A stretch of 43,833 nt of DNA from Chloroflexota bacterium (GTDB lineage: Bacteria; Chloroflexota; Ktedonobacteria; Ktedonobacterales; Ktedonobacteraceae). Where the stretch lies: positions 1 to 43,833 of the forward strand of contig VBJK01000065.1 in NCBI GenBank assembly GCA_005879655.1, given 5' to 3'. Made by a program: the position numbers and the translations under genes. The notes beneath the pieces are model-generated. The model ran no database searches, was not told the DNA's origin, and saw nothing but the letters and a program-made list of their open reading frames with translations. The first letter of the stretch is position 1; each line of letters opens with the position of its first letter. Positions 25,516 to 34,651 of the stretch are shown here, in pieces.

Positions 25516-27603
25516 ATGTTTTGTATCTATTGTAGAGCGAAAAATCCATTTAATGCTAATTTCTGTGGGGAATGCGGCAGATTGCAACCGAGGGCTTTAG
25601 GCACACGCATCATTATATGTTTCTCTTGTAAAGAAAGTAATCCTCACAATGCCGTTTTCTGTCGAAACTGTGGTGAGCCGCTAACTGAGCGAGCAGATAT
25701 CTCGAAGCTCCCTACTGGCCCGTTGGGTAAGCCATTAAGTGAGGAGGATGAAGAACAAACCTACATTAGCCCTGTGCTACCTCCTGGTCCTCTACCAGTG
25801 AATAATGTGCCAATGGCTCAGGGAACACCACAGGCGGGCGGTGCACCGATGCTGCCTCACACTCTACAAAGCGGTCATATACCAGTGAAACCAGTCGCAC
25901 ACCCAACAGGACTTCATGGTGCATTCGGAGCAGGTTCTGGCACGATTCCCGCCGGACCTCAAGCGGGAGGTCTGGGACAGTTTGCGGGGCCTTATGGGCA
26001 GTCTGGAGCAGGTTCTGGCACGATTCCCGCCGGACCTCAAGCAGGGGGTCTGGCACAGTGGTCTGCTCAACCCGTTCCTTCTACGCAGCAGGTTCTCTCT
26101 CGTACTGGCTCTACACAGCTTGCGTCTGAGCAGCCACTAGCGAACAGAACGTCGCGTCGGGATTCGCGTCGCAAGTTTATGATAGGTTTGGCTGCGGCGA
26201 TAGGATTCGTATCGATAGGTAGCTATAGCCTGGCAGCGATGATGTCGAATGCATCTGCTAAGAAACCTGATACTCAGATGCCCAACAAGGGATTTGCGAC
26301 GCCAGCTCCTACCAATGAACCTGCGACTCCGGCTCCTTGCCCCGCCGGTACCGCATACTGTGGCAAGACCTGCATAGACACCACCATCGATCATCAGAAT
26401 TGTGGTGGCTGCGGCATTACTTGTCAGACAGGGTATCTCTGTAAGGGAGGTAGCTGTCAACCGCAGTGTGCTGGGACAGTCTGCAATGGGGTCTGTGTAG
26501 ACACGAACAGTAATAATAGCAACTGTGGTAGATGCGGCATGGTCTGCTCATCCGGGACGGCCTGTAGAGGGGGAAGTTGCCTACAGCTTTGTCCATCAGG
26601 GCATCTGTGCAACGGTGCCTGTGTAGATACGAACGGTGATAACAATAACTGTGGTAGTTGTGGCATGGTCTGTCAGTCAGGAACTGTCTGCAAAGCAGGA
26701 ACATGCCAGGCCATATGTGCAGGGGCGATGTGTAATGGGGTCTGTGTGGATACGAGCCTCGATAACAACAACTGTGGTAGATGTGGCATGGTCTGCTCAT
26801 CCGGGACGGCCTGTAGAGGGGGAAGTTGCTTACAGCTTTGTCCGTCAGGACATCTGTGCAACGGAGCCTGTGTGGACACGGACAGTGATGCCAACAACTG
26901 TGGCACCTGTGGCCATCATTGCCCGTCTGGCATCTGTAGTGCTGGCAAGTGTCAGTGCCCGTCAGGTCAGACGAACTGCAACAGAACCTGTGTAGATACG
27001 AACAGCGATAACAACAACTGTGGCCGCTGTGGTACTGTCTGCCCGTCTGGTACCACATGCAGTAGTGGCAAGTGTGTATGTACGTCAGGTCAAACGAACT
27101 GCAACGGAACTTGTGTAGATACGAACAGCGATAACAATAACTGTGGCCGCTGTGGTACTGTCTGCCCGTCTGGTACCACATGCAGTAGTGGCAAGTGTGT
27201 ATGTACGTCAGGTACGCTCTGCAACGGCAGCTGTGCAGACACCAATACGGATAAGAGCAATTGTGGCAGTTGTGGCAATGCTTGCAGCGCTGGCATGATC
27301 TGTAGTCGAGGAGTCTGTATCTGTTCTTCTGGTCAGACGAATTGTAGTAGAACATGCGTGAATGTGAACAGTGACTCCAGCAACTGTGGAAGCTGTGGCA
27401 ATCAATGCGGGTCAAGCGAGTTCCCAGACACCTGTTGCGGTGGCATTTGTGTGAACATCGGCAGCGATCCCCGCAATTGTGGAGGGTGTGGCAAGCGCTG
27501 TCCTTCAGGATATGATGTATGTTGTAGTAATGGTAAATGTTGCCCATCAGGATATAGGTGTTGTAATAATGGTAAGAGTTGTTGTCCACCAGCACCAAAA
27601 TGA
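25516..27603 (+). CDS. Zinc-ribbon, Tat/membrane-anchored cysteine-rich repeat protein 2
   Basis: This 695-residue paralogue of the preceding protein has the same order of parts. It opens with two zinc ribbons (CIYCRAKNPFNANFCGECG; CFSCKESNPHNAVFCRNCG), then a Gly/Pro-rich linker with a duplicated GAGSGTIPAGPQAGGL. Next is a good twin-arginine motif SRRKFMIG (Arg218-Arg219) followed by a hydrophobic stretch (AAAIGFVSIGSYSLAAMM). About ten cysteine-rich units follow (CVDTNSDNNNCGRCG, then CPSGTTCSSGKCVC), ending in CCPSGYRCC-type pairs. The Asp/Asn-rich loop of each unit could bind calcium (inference). The Shine-Dalgarno is weak (ATGCAGGGG about 7 nt before ATG). The exported portion has the cysteine density of a structural or adhesive surface protein. 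Confidence 0.85.
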   Translation: MFCIYCRAKNPFNANFCGECGRLQPRALGTRIIICFSCKESNPHNAVFCRNCGEPLTERADISKLPTGPLGKPLSEEDEEQTYISPVLPPGPLPVNNVPMAQGTPQAGGAPMLPHTLQSGHIPVKPVAHPTGLHGAFGAGSGTIPAGPQAGGLGQFAGPYGQSGAGSGTIPAGPQAGGLAQWSAQPVPSTQQVLSRTGSTQLASEQPLANRTSRRDSRRKFMIGLAAAIGFVSIGSYSLAAMMSNASAKKPDTQMPNKGFATPAPTNEPATPAPCPAGTAYCGKTCIDTTIDHQNCGGCGITCQTGYLCKGGSCQPQCAGTVCNGVCVDTNSNNSNCGRCGMVCSSGTACRGGSCLQLCPSGHLCNGACVDTNGDNNNCGSCGMVCQSGTVCKAGTCQAICAGAMCNGVCVDTSLDNNNCGRCGMVCSSGTACRGGSCLQLCPSGHLCNGACVDTDSDANNCGTCGHHCPSGICSAGKCQCPSGQTNCNRTCVDTNSDNNNCGRCGTVCPSGTTCSSGKCVCTSGQTNCNGTCVDTNSDNNNCGRCGTVCPSGTTCSSGKCVCTSGTLCNGSCADTNTDKSNCGSCGNACSAGMICSRGVCICSSGQTNCSRTCVNVNSDSSNCGSCGNQCGSSEFPDTCCGGICVNIGSDPRNCGGCGKRCPSGYDVCCSNGKCCPSGYRCCNNGKSCCPPAPK

Positions 27604-27721
27604 AATACCTGTTGCCCAACGATGTTGGCTATTGCGCCAGGGTTGGACTGAGTTTCTGTCATTAACGCTTGTCTGGCTAGCACAGAAGCAACAAAGGCTT
27701 GCATAACGAGGAGAAACACTT

Positions 27722-29281
27722 ATGGATATTGTCCTACTGCTTGCACGTTTACTGCTCGCCATAGTGTTCATCGTATCAGGGCTGGCGAAGCTCGTTGATC
27801 GTGCTGGGTCACGACAAGCGATGATCGACTTTGGGGTGCCTGCACAGTTGGCCACCCCATTCGGCATTCTGCTACCACTGGCTGAGCTTGCATTAGTAGT
27901 CGCACTCATCCCCAGGGCATCGGCATGGTGGGGAGCGCTTGGTGCGCTTGCCCTCTTGCTACTCTTTATCGCTGGGATTAGCTACAATTTAGCCCGTGGG
28001 CGTACTCCCGACTGCCATTGTTTCGGCCAGCTCCACTCAGCCCCCATTGGCTGGTCTACGCTGGTACGCAACGTTATCCTGCTTGCTATTGCCGGATATA
28101 TCGTCTGGTTTGGACGCATCAATGCAGGTCTGAGCGCCATTGGCTGGCTGGGAGCGCTGACTGTTGCACAACGTGTAGAAGTGGGTGCTGGGACGCTCAT
28201 GCTTGTGCTACTGGTGGCCGAGACCTGGATCGTTGTGCGGGTCTTGCAGCAACATGGAGAGATGTTGCTGCGACTCAATGAGTTAGAGGTAAGGTTCGCT
28301 GAGAGTGGCATGGGGGAGGCTGCAACAGCTGCTGCACATCCCACGGATAATGGCCTGCCAGTTGGTATAGTCGCACCAACCTTTAGCCTTCCTGGCCTCT
28401 ATGGTGAGACCATCACACTGGACTTCCTGCGTGCCAGTGGTAAGCCCGTGCTGCTCATCTTTTCTGACCCTGGTTGTGGCCCCTGTAATGCACTTTTGCC
28501 GGAGATAGGCCGTTGGCAACGTAACTATACGGGAAAATTAGTGTTCGCGCTCATTAGCCGTGGCACGGCAGAGGCGAATCGTGCGAAAGTAAGTGAGTAC
28601 GAGATCACACAAGTATTACTGCAACGAGATCGTGAGGTGGCAGAACAATATCAAGCGCATGGAACTCCGTGTGCAGTACTCATTCATCCAGATGGGGAGA
28701 TCGCTAGTCCATTAGCTTGTGGCTCAGAACAGATTCAGGCGCTGGTTGCACAAGCTGTCGGTTTGCCAGTCCTCAAATCCTTGCCGCGCATTGCTACTAA
28801 CGAGAGTAACCATATGCTACCGATGGCCGCTGTTCCTGCTCACCGAAATGGTGCCGCAGCCGTACCAGTACAAACCGCCACAGTGCAGATTGGAGAGTTG
28901 GCACCAGACTTTACCTTGCCAGATCTCAATGGTGAGACTGTCAGCCTCGCGGATTTTCGAGGGCAGAGGACGCTGGTACTCTTCTGGAACCCGGATTGTG
29001 GTTTCTGTGAGCAGATGCTTGCGGACCTGAAGGCATGGGAGGCCGAGCCACCCCAGGGAGCACCACAGCTGCTACTGGTTTCGACAGACGATGTAGAGGT
29101 CAATCGCGCACTAGGGTTACAGGCGCAGGTCTTGCTCGATGGAGGCTTTACGGTTGGCCCCAGCTTTGGCATTCATGGCACACCGATGGCGGTGCTGGTG
29201 GACGCTGAGGGCAAGATTGCCTCTGAGGTTGCGGCGGGTGCATCGAATGTGCTCGCGCTTGCTTCGTCTACGGAGTCTTGA
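27722..29281 (+). CDS. MauE-like membrane protein fused to two thioredoxin-like domains
   Basis: This is a 519-residue protein. Residues 1 to about 180 form a DoxX/MauE-type membrane domain with about five helices and a Cys98-His-Cys100-Phe-Gly motif, like the CxCFG of MauE. Residues about 215-345 form a first thioredoxin/redoxin-like domain with active site CGPC at 252-255. Residues about 385-519 form a second with CGFC at 426-429; both show the cis-Pro-type GTP motif (HGTPCAVLI, HGTPMAVLV). MauE and MauD together are needed to make the multi-disulfide subunit of methylamine dehydrogenase, so this fusion plausibly moves redox equivalents across the membrane for extracytoplasmic disulfides. 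It starts 118 bp after the second cysteine-rich gene, with GAGGAG before ATG. Confidence 0.88.
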   Translation: MDIVLLLARLLLAIVFIVSGLAKLVDRAGSRQAMIDFGVPAQLATPFGILLPLAELALVVALIPRASAWWGALGALALLLLFIAGISYNLARGRTPDCHCFGQLHSAPIGWSTLVRNVILLAIAGYIVWFGRINAGLSAIGWLGALTVAQRVEVGAGTLMLVLLVAETWIVVRVLQQHGEMLLRLNELEVRFAESGMGEAATAAAHPTDNGLPVGIVAPTFSLPGLYGETITLDFLRASGKPVLLIFSDPGCGPCNALLPEIGRWQRNYTGKLVFALISRGTAEANRAKVSEYEITQVLLQRDREVAEQYQAHGTPCAVLIHPDGEIASPLACGSEQIQALVAQAVGLPVLKSLPRIATNESNHMLPMAAVPAHRNGAAAVPVQTATVQIGELAPDFTLPDLNGETVSLADFRGQRTLVLFWNPDCGFCEQMLADLKAWEAEPPQGAPQLLLVSTDDVEVNRALGLQAQVLLDGGFTVGPSFGIHGTPMAVLVDAEGKIASEVAAGASNVLALASSTES

Positions 29282-29404
29282 TGGCAATCTATGTTCTATT
29301 CTCTACGGGGTGACGCTATGTAAGCTGTCAGCAGTTGCAAGATAGAGAAAAGATATAGTTTCAGTTGGGTGAGCATCAATTTTTTGCAGGCAAACCGTGC
29401 ATGC

Positions 29405-29525
29405 AAATATCGTAATTGCGCAATTTGTTGTGCTGTGCTTGCCATAAATACCCCTAGCCGCGCAATTTATTGTGCCAGCTCTTCTTTGTTTGTGATCCTG
29501 GCGCAATAAATTGCGCAACTACGAT
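29405..29525. repeat. Family 2 repeat cluster after the MauE-thioredoxin gene
   Basis: Inverted arms 29460-29478 (GCGCAATTTATTGTGCCAG) and 29498-29516 (CTGGCGCAATAAATTGCGC) match at 18 of 19 positions and form a hairpin. A third diverged arm lies at about 29411-29432 (CGTAATTGCGCAATTTGTTG). The remainder of the 529-bp spacer 29282-29810 shows no gene; it must contain the promoter of the cox operon, which I could not place with confidence. Confidence 0.85.
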
Positions 29526-29810
29526 CGGCGCTCTAGCCTCCGCGTTCCCAAAAAACGAGAAAATATCTTACTCCCCTTTCGTATGCTGTCAACAGATTCA
29601 CATCTATTATTATCAAATACATCTATATCTTGCTAATCCCGAAAACCGTTGCATATCACCATACCAGTGATATACACTAATGTCGTACAATACATGGATT
29701 TCAACATCCTCTGACAAAACCAACCGCATATTTGTATTACCAAGAAAGTCATCGCGTCACTACCCGATTAAGGAAGATATACGCGACTAGCAAAGAGAGA
29801 GGTACCACCC

Positions 29811-30317
29811 ATGACGATGAAGCGTGCCATTACGGTAAAGGTGAACGGCCAAACTCACCATTCCGAAGTTGAGCCGCGCATGCTACTGGTTCATTATTTA
29901 CGAGAGGTCCTGGACCTCACCGGTACACATATTGGTTGTGACACCTCCCAATGTGGAGCTTGTGTGGTCATGCTGAACGATGAGGCAGTTAAATCCTGTA
30001 CTGTCCTGGCGGTACAGGCCGATGATTGCGCAATCACTACTATAGAAGGACTGGCTCCAGAAGATAGCCTGCATCCCATTCAAGAAGCCTTTTGGGAGAA
30101 GCATGGGCTACAATGTGGCTTCTGCACGCCTGGTATGATCATGGCTACATATCAACTCCTCAAAAACCATCCCAATCCTACGGAGGCTGAGGTTCGCAAG
30201 GGTCTGGAAGGAAACTATTGTCGTTGCACTGGTTATCAGAATATTGTACGTGCTGTGCAGTACGCTGCCGAGCAAATGCGTACCAGTGCCGCAGAGCCAA
30301 TCAAGGTAGGAGAATAA
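29811..30317 (+). CDS. coxS: CO dehydrogenase-like small subunit, [2Fe-2S] protein
   Basis: This is a 168-residue iron-sulfur subunit of the xanthine dehydrogenase/CO dehydrogenase family. The plant-type ferredoxin cluster is bound by [12 protein letters not shown] and the later KSC. The second cluster is bound by CGFCTPGMI and NYCRCTGY. It passes electrons from the molybdenum site to the FAD subunit. RBS GAGAGAGG lies upstream of ATG 29811. Its stop overlaps the region of the coxL start (1 nt apart), so they are translationally coupled. The order S-L-M is that of form II cox operons. Confidence 0.94.
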   Translation: MTMKRAITVKVNGQTHHSEVEPRMLLVHYLREVLDLTGTHIGCDTSQCGACVVMLNDEAVKSCTVLAVQADDCAITTIEGLAPEDSLHPIQEAFWEKHGLQCGFCTPGMIMATYQLLKNHPNPTEAEVRKGLEGNYCRCTGYQNIVRAVQYAAEQMRTSAAEPIKVGE

Positions 30318-30318
30318 C

Positions 30319-32649
30319 ATGGGCATTGCAGCTCTGGTTGGTGCACCAATCAAACGGCGTGAAGATCCTCGGCTCATCACAGGTCAAGCTACCTATGTCG
30401 ATGATATCAAGCTGAGTGGTATGCTGTATATGGCAGTATTACGCAGCCCCTATGGTCATGCCAAAATCAACCGTATTACTACTGAAGCCGCGCGCCAAGC
30501 CCCAGGGGTTGTGGCTATCTATACAGCGCAGGATCTCAAAGGACATGTCGGCAATATCCCGGTCGCTGTGCCAGTAGGACATATTGTAAATGGTATGGGA
30601 TGCCGTGGTCCCTTAGCAGAAGACAAAGTACGTTTCTACGGTGATCCAGTCGCCGTGGTCATTGCCAACGACCGCTATACGGCCCGCGATGCCATTGATC
30701 TAATTGAAGTAGACTACGAGCCACTGCCCGCCGTGATCGACGTTGAGAAGGCGATGCAGCCGTCTGCACCACTGCTGTATGAAACATTTGGCACGAACGT
30801 TGCATTCAGTACTGTTGCCCCTTCAGATGAGATGGCTAAGGTGTTTGCACAAACGGAGGCTGCTGGTGGCGTCGTGATTAAACAGCGCATGGTCAATCAG
30901 CGTGTAGCTCCAGTCTCTATGGAGACGCGTGGTGTAGTCGCCGAATATCGCAGATCGGACAAGACTCTCACGCTCTGGAGTTCTTCACAGATTCCTCATC
31001 TGTTACGCAATATTTTATCGACTGTCATTCGGCTACCGCAACACCAGGTACGCGTCATTGTGCCTGAAGTCGGAGGCGGTTTTGGCTCTAAGCTCAATAT
31101 CTATCCCGAAGAGATCATAGCCTCATATGCCACCATGAAGTTGGGGCGTCCGGTAAAATGGATTGAGGAGCGTAGCGAGAATCTCGCTGTCACCGTGCAG
31201 GGGCGCGATCAGCTTGATTACATCGAGGTTGCAGCCACAAAAGAGGGACGGGTCACAGGCTTGAAGGTCCATGGCATTGCCGACCTTGGTGCTTACTGCC
31301 AACTCTTTACTGACCTGATCATGGTTGCCTTTGGCTTCCCAGTCTCCTGTGGAGCTTATGATATTCCGGTCCAGTTGAGCGCTGACATCGTTTTCACGAA
31401 TAAAGCTCCCACCGATGCTTATCGTGGCGCGGGCCGTCCAGAGGCCACGTATGTTGTTGAACGAGCCATGGACCTGGTAGCGCGTACATTGGGCAAAGAT
31501 CCAGCTGTGATTCGCAAGCTCAATTTTATCAAACCAGAGCAATTCCCTTATAAATCGTCTGCCGGGGCAGTCTACGATACCGGCAACTACGAACCGGCAC
31601 TAGAGAAAGCCATGACACTGATCGGCTATGAACAACTGCGCCGCGAGCAGGCTGAGAAACGAGCACAGGGGAAGCTGATGGGTATTGGTATCTCGTCCTA
31701 CATTGAGATCTGTGGCTTTGGGCCAAAGGGTAGCTCGTCGCTTGGTCTTTATGAAAGCGCTCGTATACGCGTTGAGCAGAGTGGTACTGTGATGGTCTAC
31801 ACGGGTGCATCTCCGCACGGACAGGGTGAGGAGACTACCTTCGCGCAGATTGTTGCTGATGAGTTTAGTATTCCAATCGAGCACGTGTTGATTATGCACG
31901 GCGATACCGATTCCACGCCGGAGGGGCGCGGCACATTCGGTAGCCGCACGACAGCCGTAGGTGGCACGGCTGTCTATAATGGAGTCCTGCGCTTGAAAGA
32001 GAAAATGAAGCAGATTGCAGCTCACATGTTAGAAGCCAGTCCAGCGGACGTGACGTTAGCGGATGGCGAGTTCTCCATTGTGGGCGCTCCCCAAAGGGCT
32101 GTCACCTTTACAGAGGTCGCAACTGCCGCCAACTGCTCTAATACGCTCGCTCCTGGCGTAGAAGCAGGCTTAGAAACCACGGTCTTCTTCGAGCCGGAAT
32201 CCTGTGTCTTCCCCTTCGGTACTCATATCTGTGTCGTCGAGGTGGACAAGGAGACGGGTGAGGCCAGGATTGTGCGTTTTGTCGCCGTTGACGATTGTGG
32301 TCGCCAGCTGAATCCGTTGCTGGTACAGGGCCAGATCCATGGTGGTATTGCCCAGGGCCTCGGTCAGGCGCTATGTGAAGAGGTTGTCTACAATGAGCAT
32401 GGACAACTACTTACCGCAACGCTGATGGACTATGCCTTACCCACGGCCAAAGACTTCCCAAACTTTGAACTAGATCATACTGTTACCTTGACACCATTCA
32501 ATCCACTTGGCGTTAAAGGTGTTGGCGAGGCTGGTACTATCGGCTCTACGCCAGCGATGGCAGCTGCTATCGCTGATGCGCTCGGTGTGGCTCATGTTGA
32601 TATGCCCTTCAAGGCTGAGAAATTGTGGAAGATCATTCACCAGCAATAA
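30319..32649 (+). CDS. coxL: CO dehydrogenase-like large (molybdopterin) subunit, form II
   Basis: This 776-residue protein is a molybdenum hydroxylase. The opening GAPIKRREDPRLITGQATYVDDI is typical of CoxL. The active-site loop is AYRGAGR at residues 367-373. True aerobic CO dehydrogenase (form I) has AYxCSFR with a Cys that binds copper, so this is a form II enzyme whose substrate is uncertain. GGGFGSK and the Glu near the C-terminus (GVKGVGEAGTIGSTPA) are the expected cofactor and catalytic regions. It lies between coxS and coxM. The required MoCo sulfuration accessory genes (coxD-G type) are not in the window. Confidence 0.92.
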   Translation: MGIAALVGAPIKRREDPRLITGQATYVDDIKLSGMLYMAVLRSPYGHAKINRITTEAARQAPGVVAIYTAQDLKGHVGNIPVAVPVGHIVNGMGCRGPLAEDKVRFYGDPVAVVIANDRYTARDAIDLIEVDYEPLPAVIDVEKAMQPSAPLLYETFGTNVAFSTVAPSDEMAKVFAQTEAAGGVVIKQRMVNQRVAPVSMETRGVVAEYRRSDKTLTLWSSSQIPHLLRNILSTVIRLPQHQVRVIVPEVGGGFGSKLNIYPEEIIASYATMKLGRPVKWIEERSENLAVTVQGRDQLDYIEVAATKEGRVTGLKVHGIADLGAYCQLFTDLIMVAFGFPVSCGAYDIPVQLSADIVFTNKAPTDAYRGAGRPEATYVVERAMDLVARTLGKDPAVIRKLNFIKPEQFPYKSSAGAVYDTGNYEPALEKAMTLIGYEQLRREQAEKRAQGKLMGIGISSYIEICGFGPKGSSSLGLYESARIRVEQSGTVMVYTGASPHGQGEETTFAQIVADEFSIPIEHVLIMHGDTDSTPEGRGTFGSRTTAVGGTAVYNGVLRLKEKMKQIAAHMLEASPADVTLADGEFSIVGAPQRAVTFTEVATAANCSNTLAPGVEAGLETTVFFEPESCVFPFGTHICVVEVDKETGEARIVRFVAVDDCGRQLNPLLVQGQIHGGIAQGLGQALCEEVVYNEHGQLLTATLMDYALPTAKDFPNFELDHTVTLTPFNPLGVKGVGEAGTIGSTPAMAAAIADALGVAHVDMPFKAEKLWKIIHQQ

Positions 32650-32669
32650 GAGATAAAGAGCTGGTAGGG

Positions 32670-32770
32670 ATTGGGGGGGGTCCAGGGGCGTAGCCTCCTG
32701 GTGGGGTTTGGGGCGTGTCACAAATACCCCAAAACATCCCTTTTGCCACTGAAGGTGGCAAGAAAAAGAG
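32670..32770. repeat. Family 3 repeat between coxL and coxM
   Basis: The 137-bp spacer carries GGGGTCCAGGGGCGTAGCC, then GGTGGGGTTTGGGGCGTG and CCCTTTTGCCAC with inverted GGTGGCAAG. These blocks occur in the same order in the tandem copies at 41955-42220. It probably inserted into the cox operon, and it makes an artificial 5' extension of the coxM reading frame up to 32715. Confidence 0.75.
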
Positions 32771-32786
32771 TATGAGGAGAAATATC

Positions 32787-33653
32787 ATGTCTGTTCCAGC
32801 AGCATTTGATTATCATCGTGCCACAACGGTGGATGAGGCTGTAGCCCTGTTACGGCAGTATGGTGACGAGGCCAAGGTATTGGCTGGTGGTCATAGCCTG
32901 ATTCCAGCGCTGAAATTGCGTTTGTCACAACCCGCTCATCTCATTGATATCGGTCGTATACCTGGACTCTCCTTTATCACTGAGGAGCCGGAGAGGGTTG
33001 TCGTTGGAGCACTCACAACGTATACACAGATTGAACGTTCCGACTTGCTCCATAAGTATTTTCCTATGATGGTGGAATGCGCCTCCGTCATTGCCGATCA
33101 CCAGGTACGTAATCGCGGCACGCTTGGCGGCAGTCTCGCGCACGCTGATCCGGCCTCCGACATGCTTGGCGTCGTCCTTGCCCTCAAAGCCGAGCTTGTT
33201 GCGCAAGGACCAGACGGGAAACGGACGATCAAGGCTGACGACTTTTTCGTTGGTACCTTCGCCACAGTCCTGGAGCCAGATGAAGTGCTGACGGAACTTC
33301 GTTTTGCAATACTACCAGCCTCTACCGGAGGTGCTTATGAGAAGCTAGCGAATAAGGCGTCTCACTACGCCATTGCGGGTTGTGCGGCTGTTGTCTCGCT
33401 CGCCGGAGATGGCGCGTGCGCTGCGGCGAGTATCGCTATCACTGGTGCTGCCATGCAAACGGTACGCGCCGGGGCTGTAGAGGCTGCGCTAGTGGGCCGC
33501 AAGCTTGACGAGGCGACTGTGATTGAGGCTGCTAGCCATGCGGCGGATGACTTAGAGCTTGTGTCGGATATTCATGGGTCTGAGACGTATCGCCGTCAGA
33601 TGGTGGCTGTGGTGACGCGGCGGGCAATTATGCGCGCGCTGGAGCGTGTGTAG
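32787..33653 (+). CDS. coxM: CO dehydrogenase-like medium (FAD) subunit
   Basis: This 288-residue FAD subunit opens SVPAAFDYHRATTVDEAVALL, a hallmark of CoxM. The two FAD-contact motifs are AGGHSLIPALKLRL and RNRGTLGGSLAHADPASD. It takes electrons from the iron-sulfur subunit and passes them to the respiratory chain. The start at 32787 is chosen because GAGGAG lies 7 nt upstream and the N-terminus fits the family; the frame extends to 32715, but that part is repeat sequence. It completes the coxSLM operon. Confidence 0.93.
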   Translation: MSVPAAFDYHRATTVDEAVALLRQYGDEAKVLAGGHSLIPALKLRLSQPAHLIDIGRIPGLSFITEEPERVVVGALTTYTQIERSDLLHKYFPMMVECASVIADHQVRNRGTLGGSLAHADPASDMLGVVLALKAELVAQGPDGKRTIKADDFFVGTFATVLEPDEVLTELRFAILPASTGGAYEKLANKASHYAIAGCAAVVSLAGDGACAAASIAITGAAMQTVRAGAVEAALVGRKLDEATVIEAASHAADDLELVSDIHGSETYRRQMVAVVTRRAIMRALERV

Positions 33654-33687
33654 TGCTTTGATTTATTTTTTTGTATTGAAGAGAAAG

Positions 33688-33802
33688 CCGTAGTTGCGCA
33701 ATTTATTGCGTCAGGCTCACAAGCAAAGAAAACATGTGCAATGAATTGCACAGCTACGAAGTTTTCTTGAAGAGCAAGGCGCAATAAATTGCGCAACTAC
33801 GG
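33688..33802. repeat. Family 2 repeat pair after coxM
   Basis: Perfect 23-bp inverted arms lie at 33688-33710 (CCGTAGTTGCGCAATTTATT...) and 33780-33802. A third, single arm (GTGCAATGAATTGCACAGC) sits between them at about 33736-33754. Three copies of the same palindromic unit in 115 bp resemble a REP-type cluster. Confidence 0.9.
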
Positions 33803-33858
33803 TTATTGTACCTTGTCTCCTATGGATAAAAAACTACTGACTGGTAAGTCGAGAAGAT

Positions 33859-33900
33859 ACCTTCCCAATACCAAATTTGGGAAGGTGTTGGTTTTATTTA
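33859..33900 (+). terminator. Candidate terminator of the cox operon
   Basis: ACCTTCCCAA (33859-33868) pairs perfectly with TTGGGAAGGT (33877-33886) around an 8-nt loop, followed by GTTGGTTTTATTT. It lies about 200 bp after coxM, beyond the family 2 cluster. Confidence 0.65.
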
Positions 33901-34126
33901 GAAAGTTCATTACAATGTACAAACGTACATGACTGTCAAAACCCCTTTCCATAACAGCAATTCTTGGTGCAACTCACGCCAAAATCAGGCAAGATGCGTG
34001 GCCGGGAATACTGTTTGTATGGTACGATTGAGGCGAGAGGGATATACCTATCAGAAAGTATTTTTAGAACAGATAACTATCTCTATGCCCTTTGGACTTG
34101 GGAAAAGACAAAAGGAGGTGTTCACA

Positions 34127-34651
34127 TTGCATATCTTGCTAGAACAAGTACAAGCTGTCCTCACCACCACCCCAGAGCGCTGGCAACGGCTAGTCAGCAC
34201 ACTTCCTATTGATCTACTGACACGTCCGCCAGCCACCGGAGAGTGGTCAGCACTCAATTGCTTACAGCATTTATTGGAAGCGGAACATGTGCTTTTTCCT
34301 GTTCGGCTCCACGCTTTTTTGGCAGGACAGGATTTCAATGATTTCGATCCACACCAGCAGCATGCAGACCCTGAGGCACAGACTCCTGAGCAGCTTGCAG
34401 CAGCGTTCGCGCGCTATCGTCAAGAAAGCCTTGTCCTGCTCAAGCAAGTGAAGGATGACGACCTGGCACGGACGGCACAGCATCCGAAGCTGGGCACAGT
34501 CACGCTGGCAGAAATGCTGCATACATGGGCCGCTCACGATTTGATGCATACCGTTCAGGCAGAACGAGCGCTCATGCAACCTTTCATGCTCGGCTGTGGT
34601 CCCTGGCGTCCGTTCTTTCGGGACCACGAGAGCGGCGTTGCGAAGGAATAA
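34127..34651 (+). CDS. DinB-like domain protein
   Basis: This 174-residue protein belongs to the DinB/YfiT-like superfamily of four-helix-bundle, usually metal-binding proteins. Motifs are WSALNCLQHLLEAEH near residue 45 and WAAHDLMHTVQAERAL near residue 145; the His residues in them fit the metal site. It starts at TTG 34127: AAAGGAGGT lies 8 nt upstream and the protein then has the family's normal length. The reading frame runs upstream to 33929, but that part has no homology-like character. The function could be thiol transfer (bacillithiol/mycothiol-type) or damage response; it is not resolvable. Neighbours give no hint. Confidence 0.8.
   Translation: MHILLEQVQAVLTTTPERWQRLVSTLPIDLLTRPPATGEWSALNCLQHLLEAEHVLFPVRLHAFLAGQDFNDFDPHQQHADPEAQTPEQLAAAFARYRQESLVLLKQVKDDDLARTAQHPKLGTVTLAEMLHTWAAHDLMHTVQAERALMQPFMLGCGPWRPFFRDHESGVAKE

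Noticed and set aside
26417..27619. 400-codon minus-strand ORF opposite the second cysteine-rich gene
   Set aside because: It mirrors the Cys/Gly/Asn codon pattern of the sense gene, giving a His/Cys/Ser/Tyr-rich sequence without a ribosome binding site or family resemblance.
29811..32649. Genuine aerobic CO dehydrogenase (form I)
   Set aside because: The copper-binding Cys loop AYxCSFR is absent; the large subunit has AYRGAGR.
33929..34126. N-terminal extension of the DinB-like protein
   Set aside because: It lacks family-like sequence, while TTG 34127 has a strong ribosome binding site and gives the usual length.
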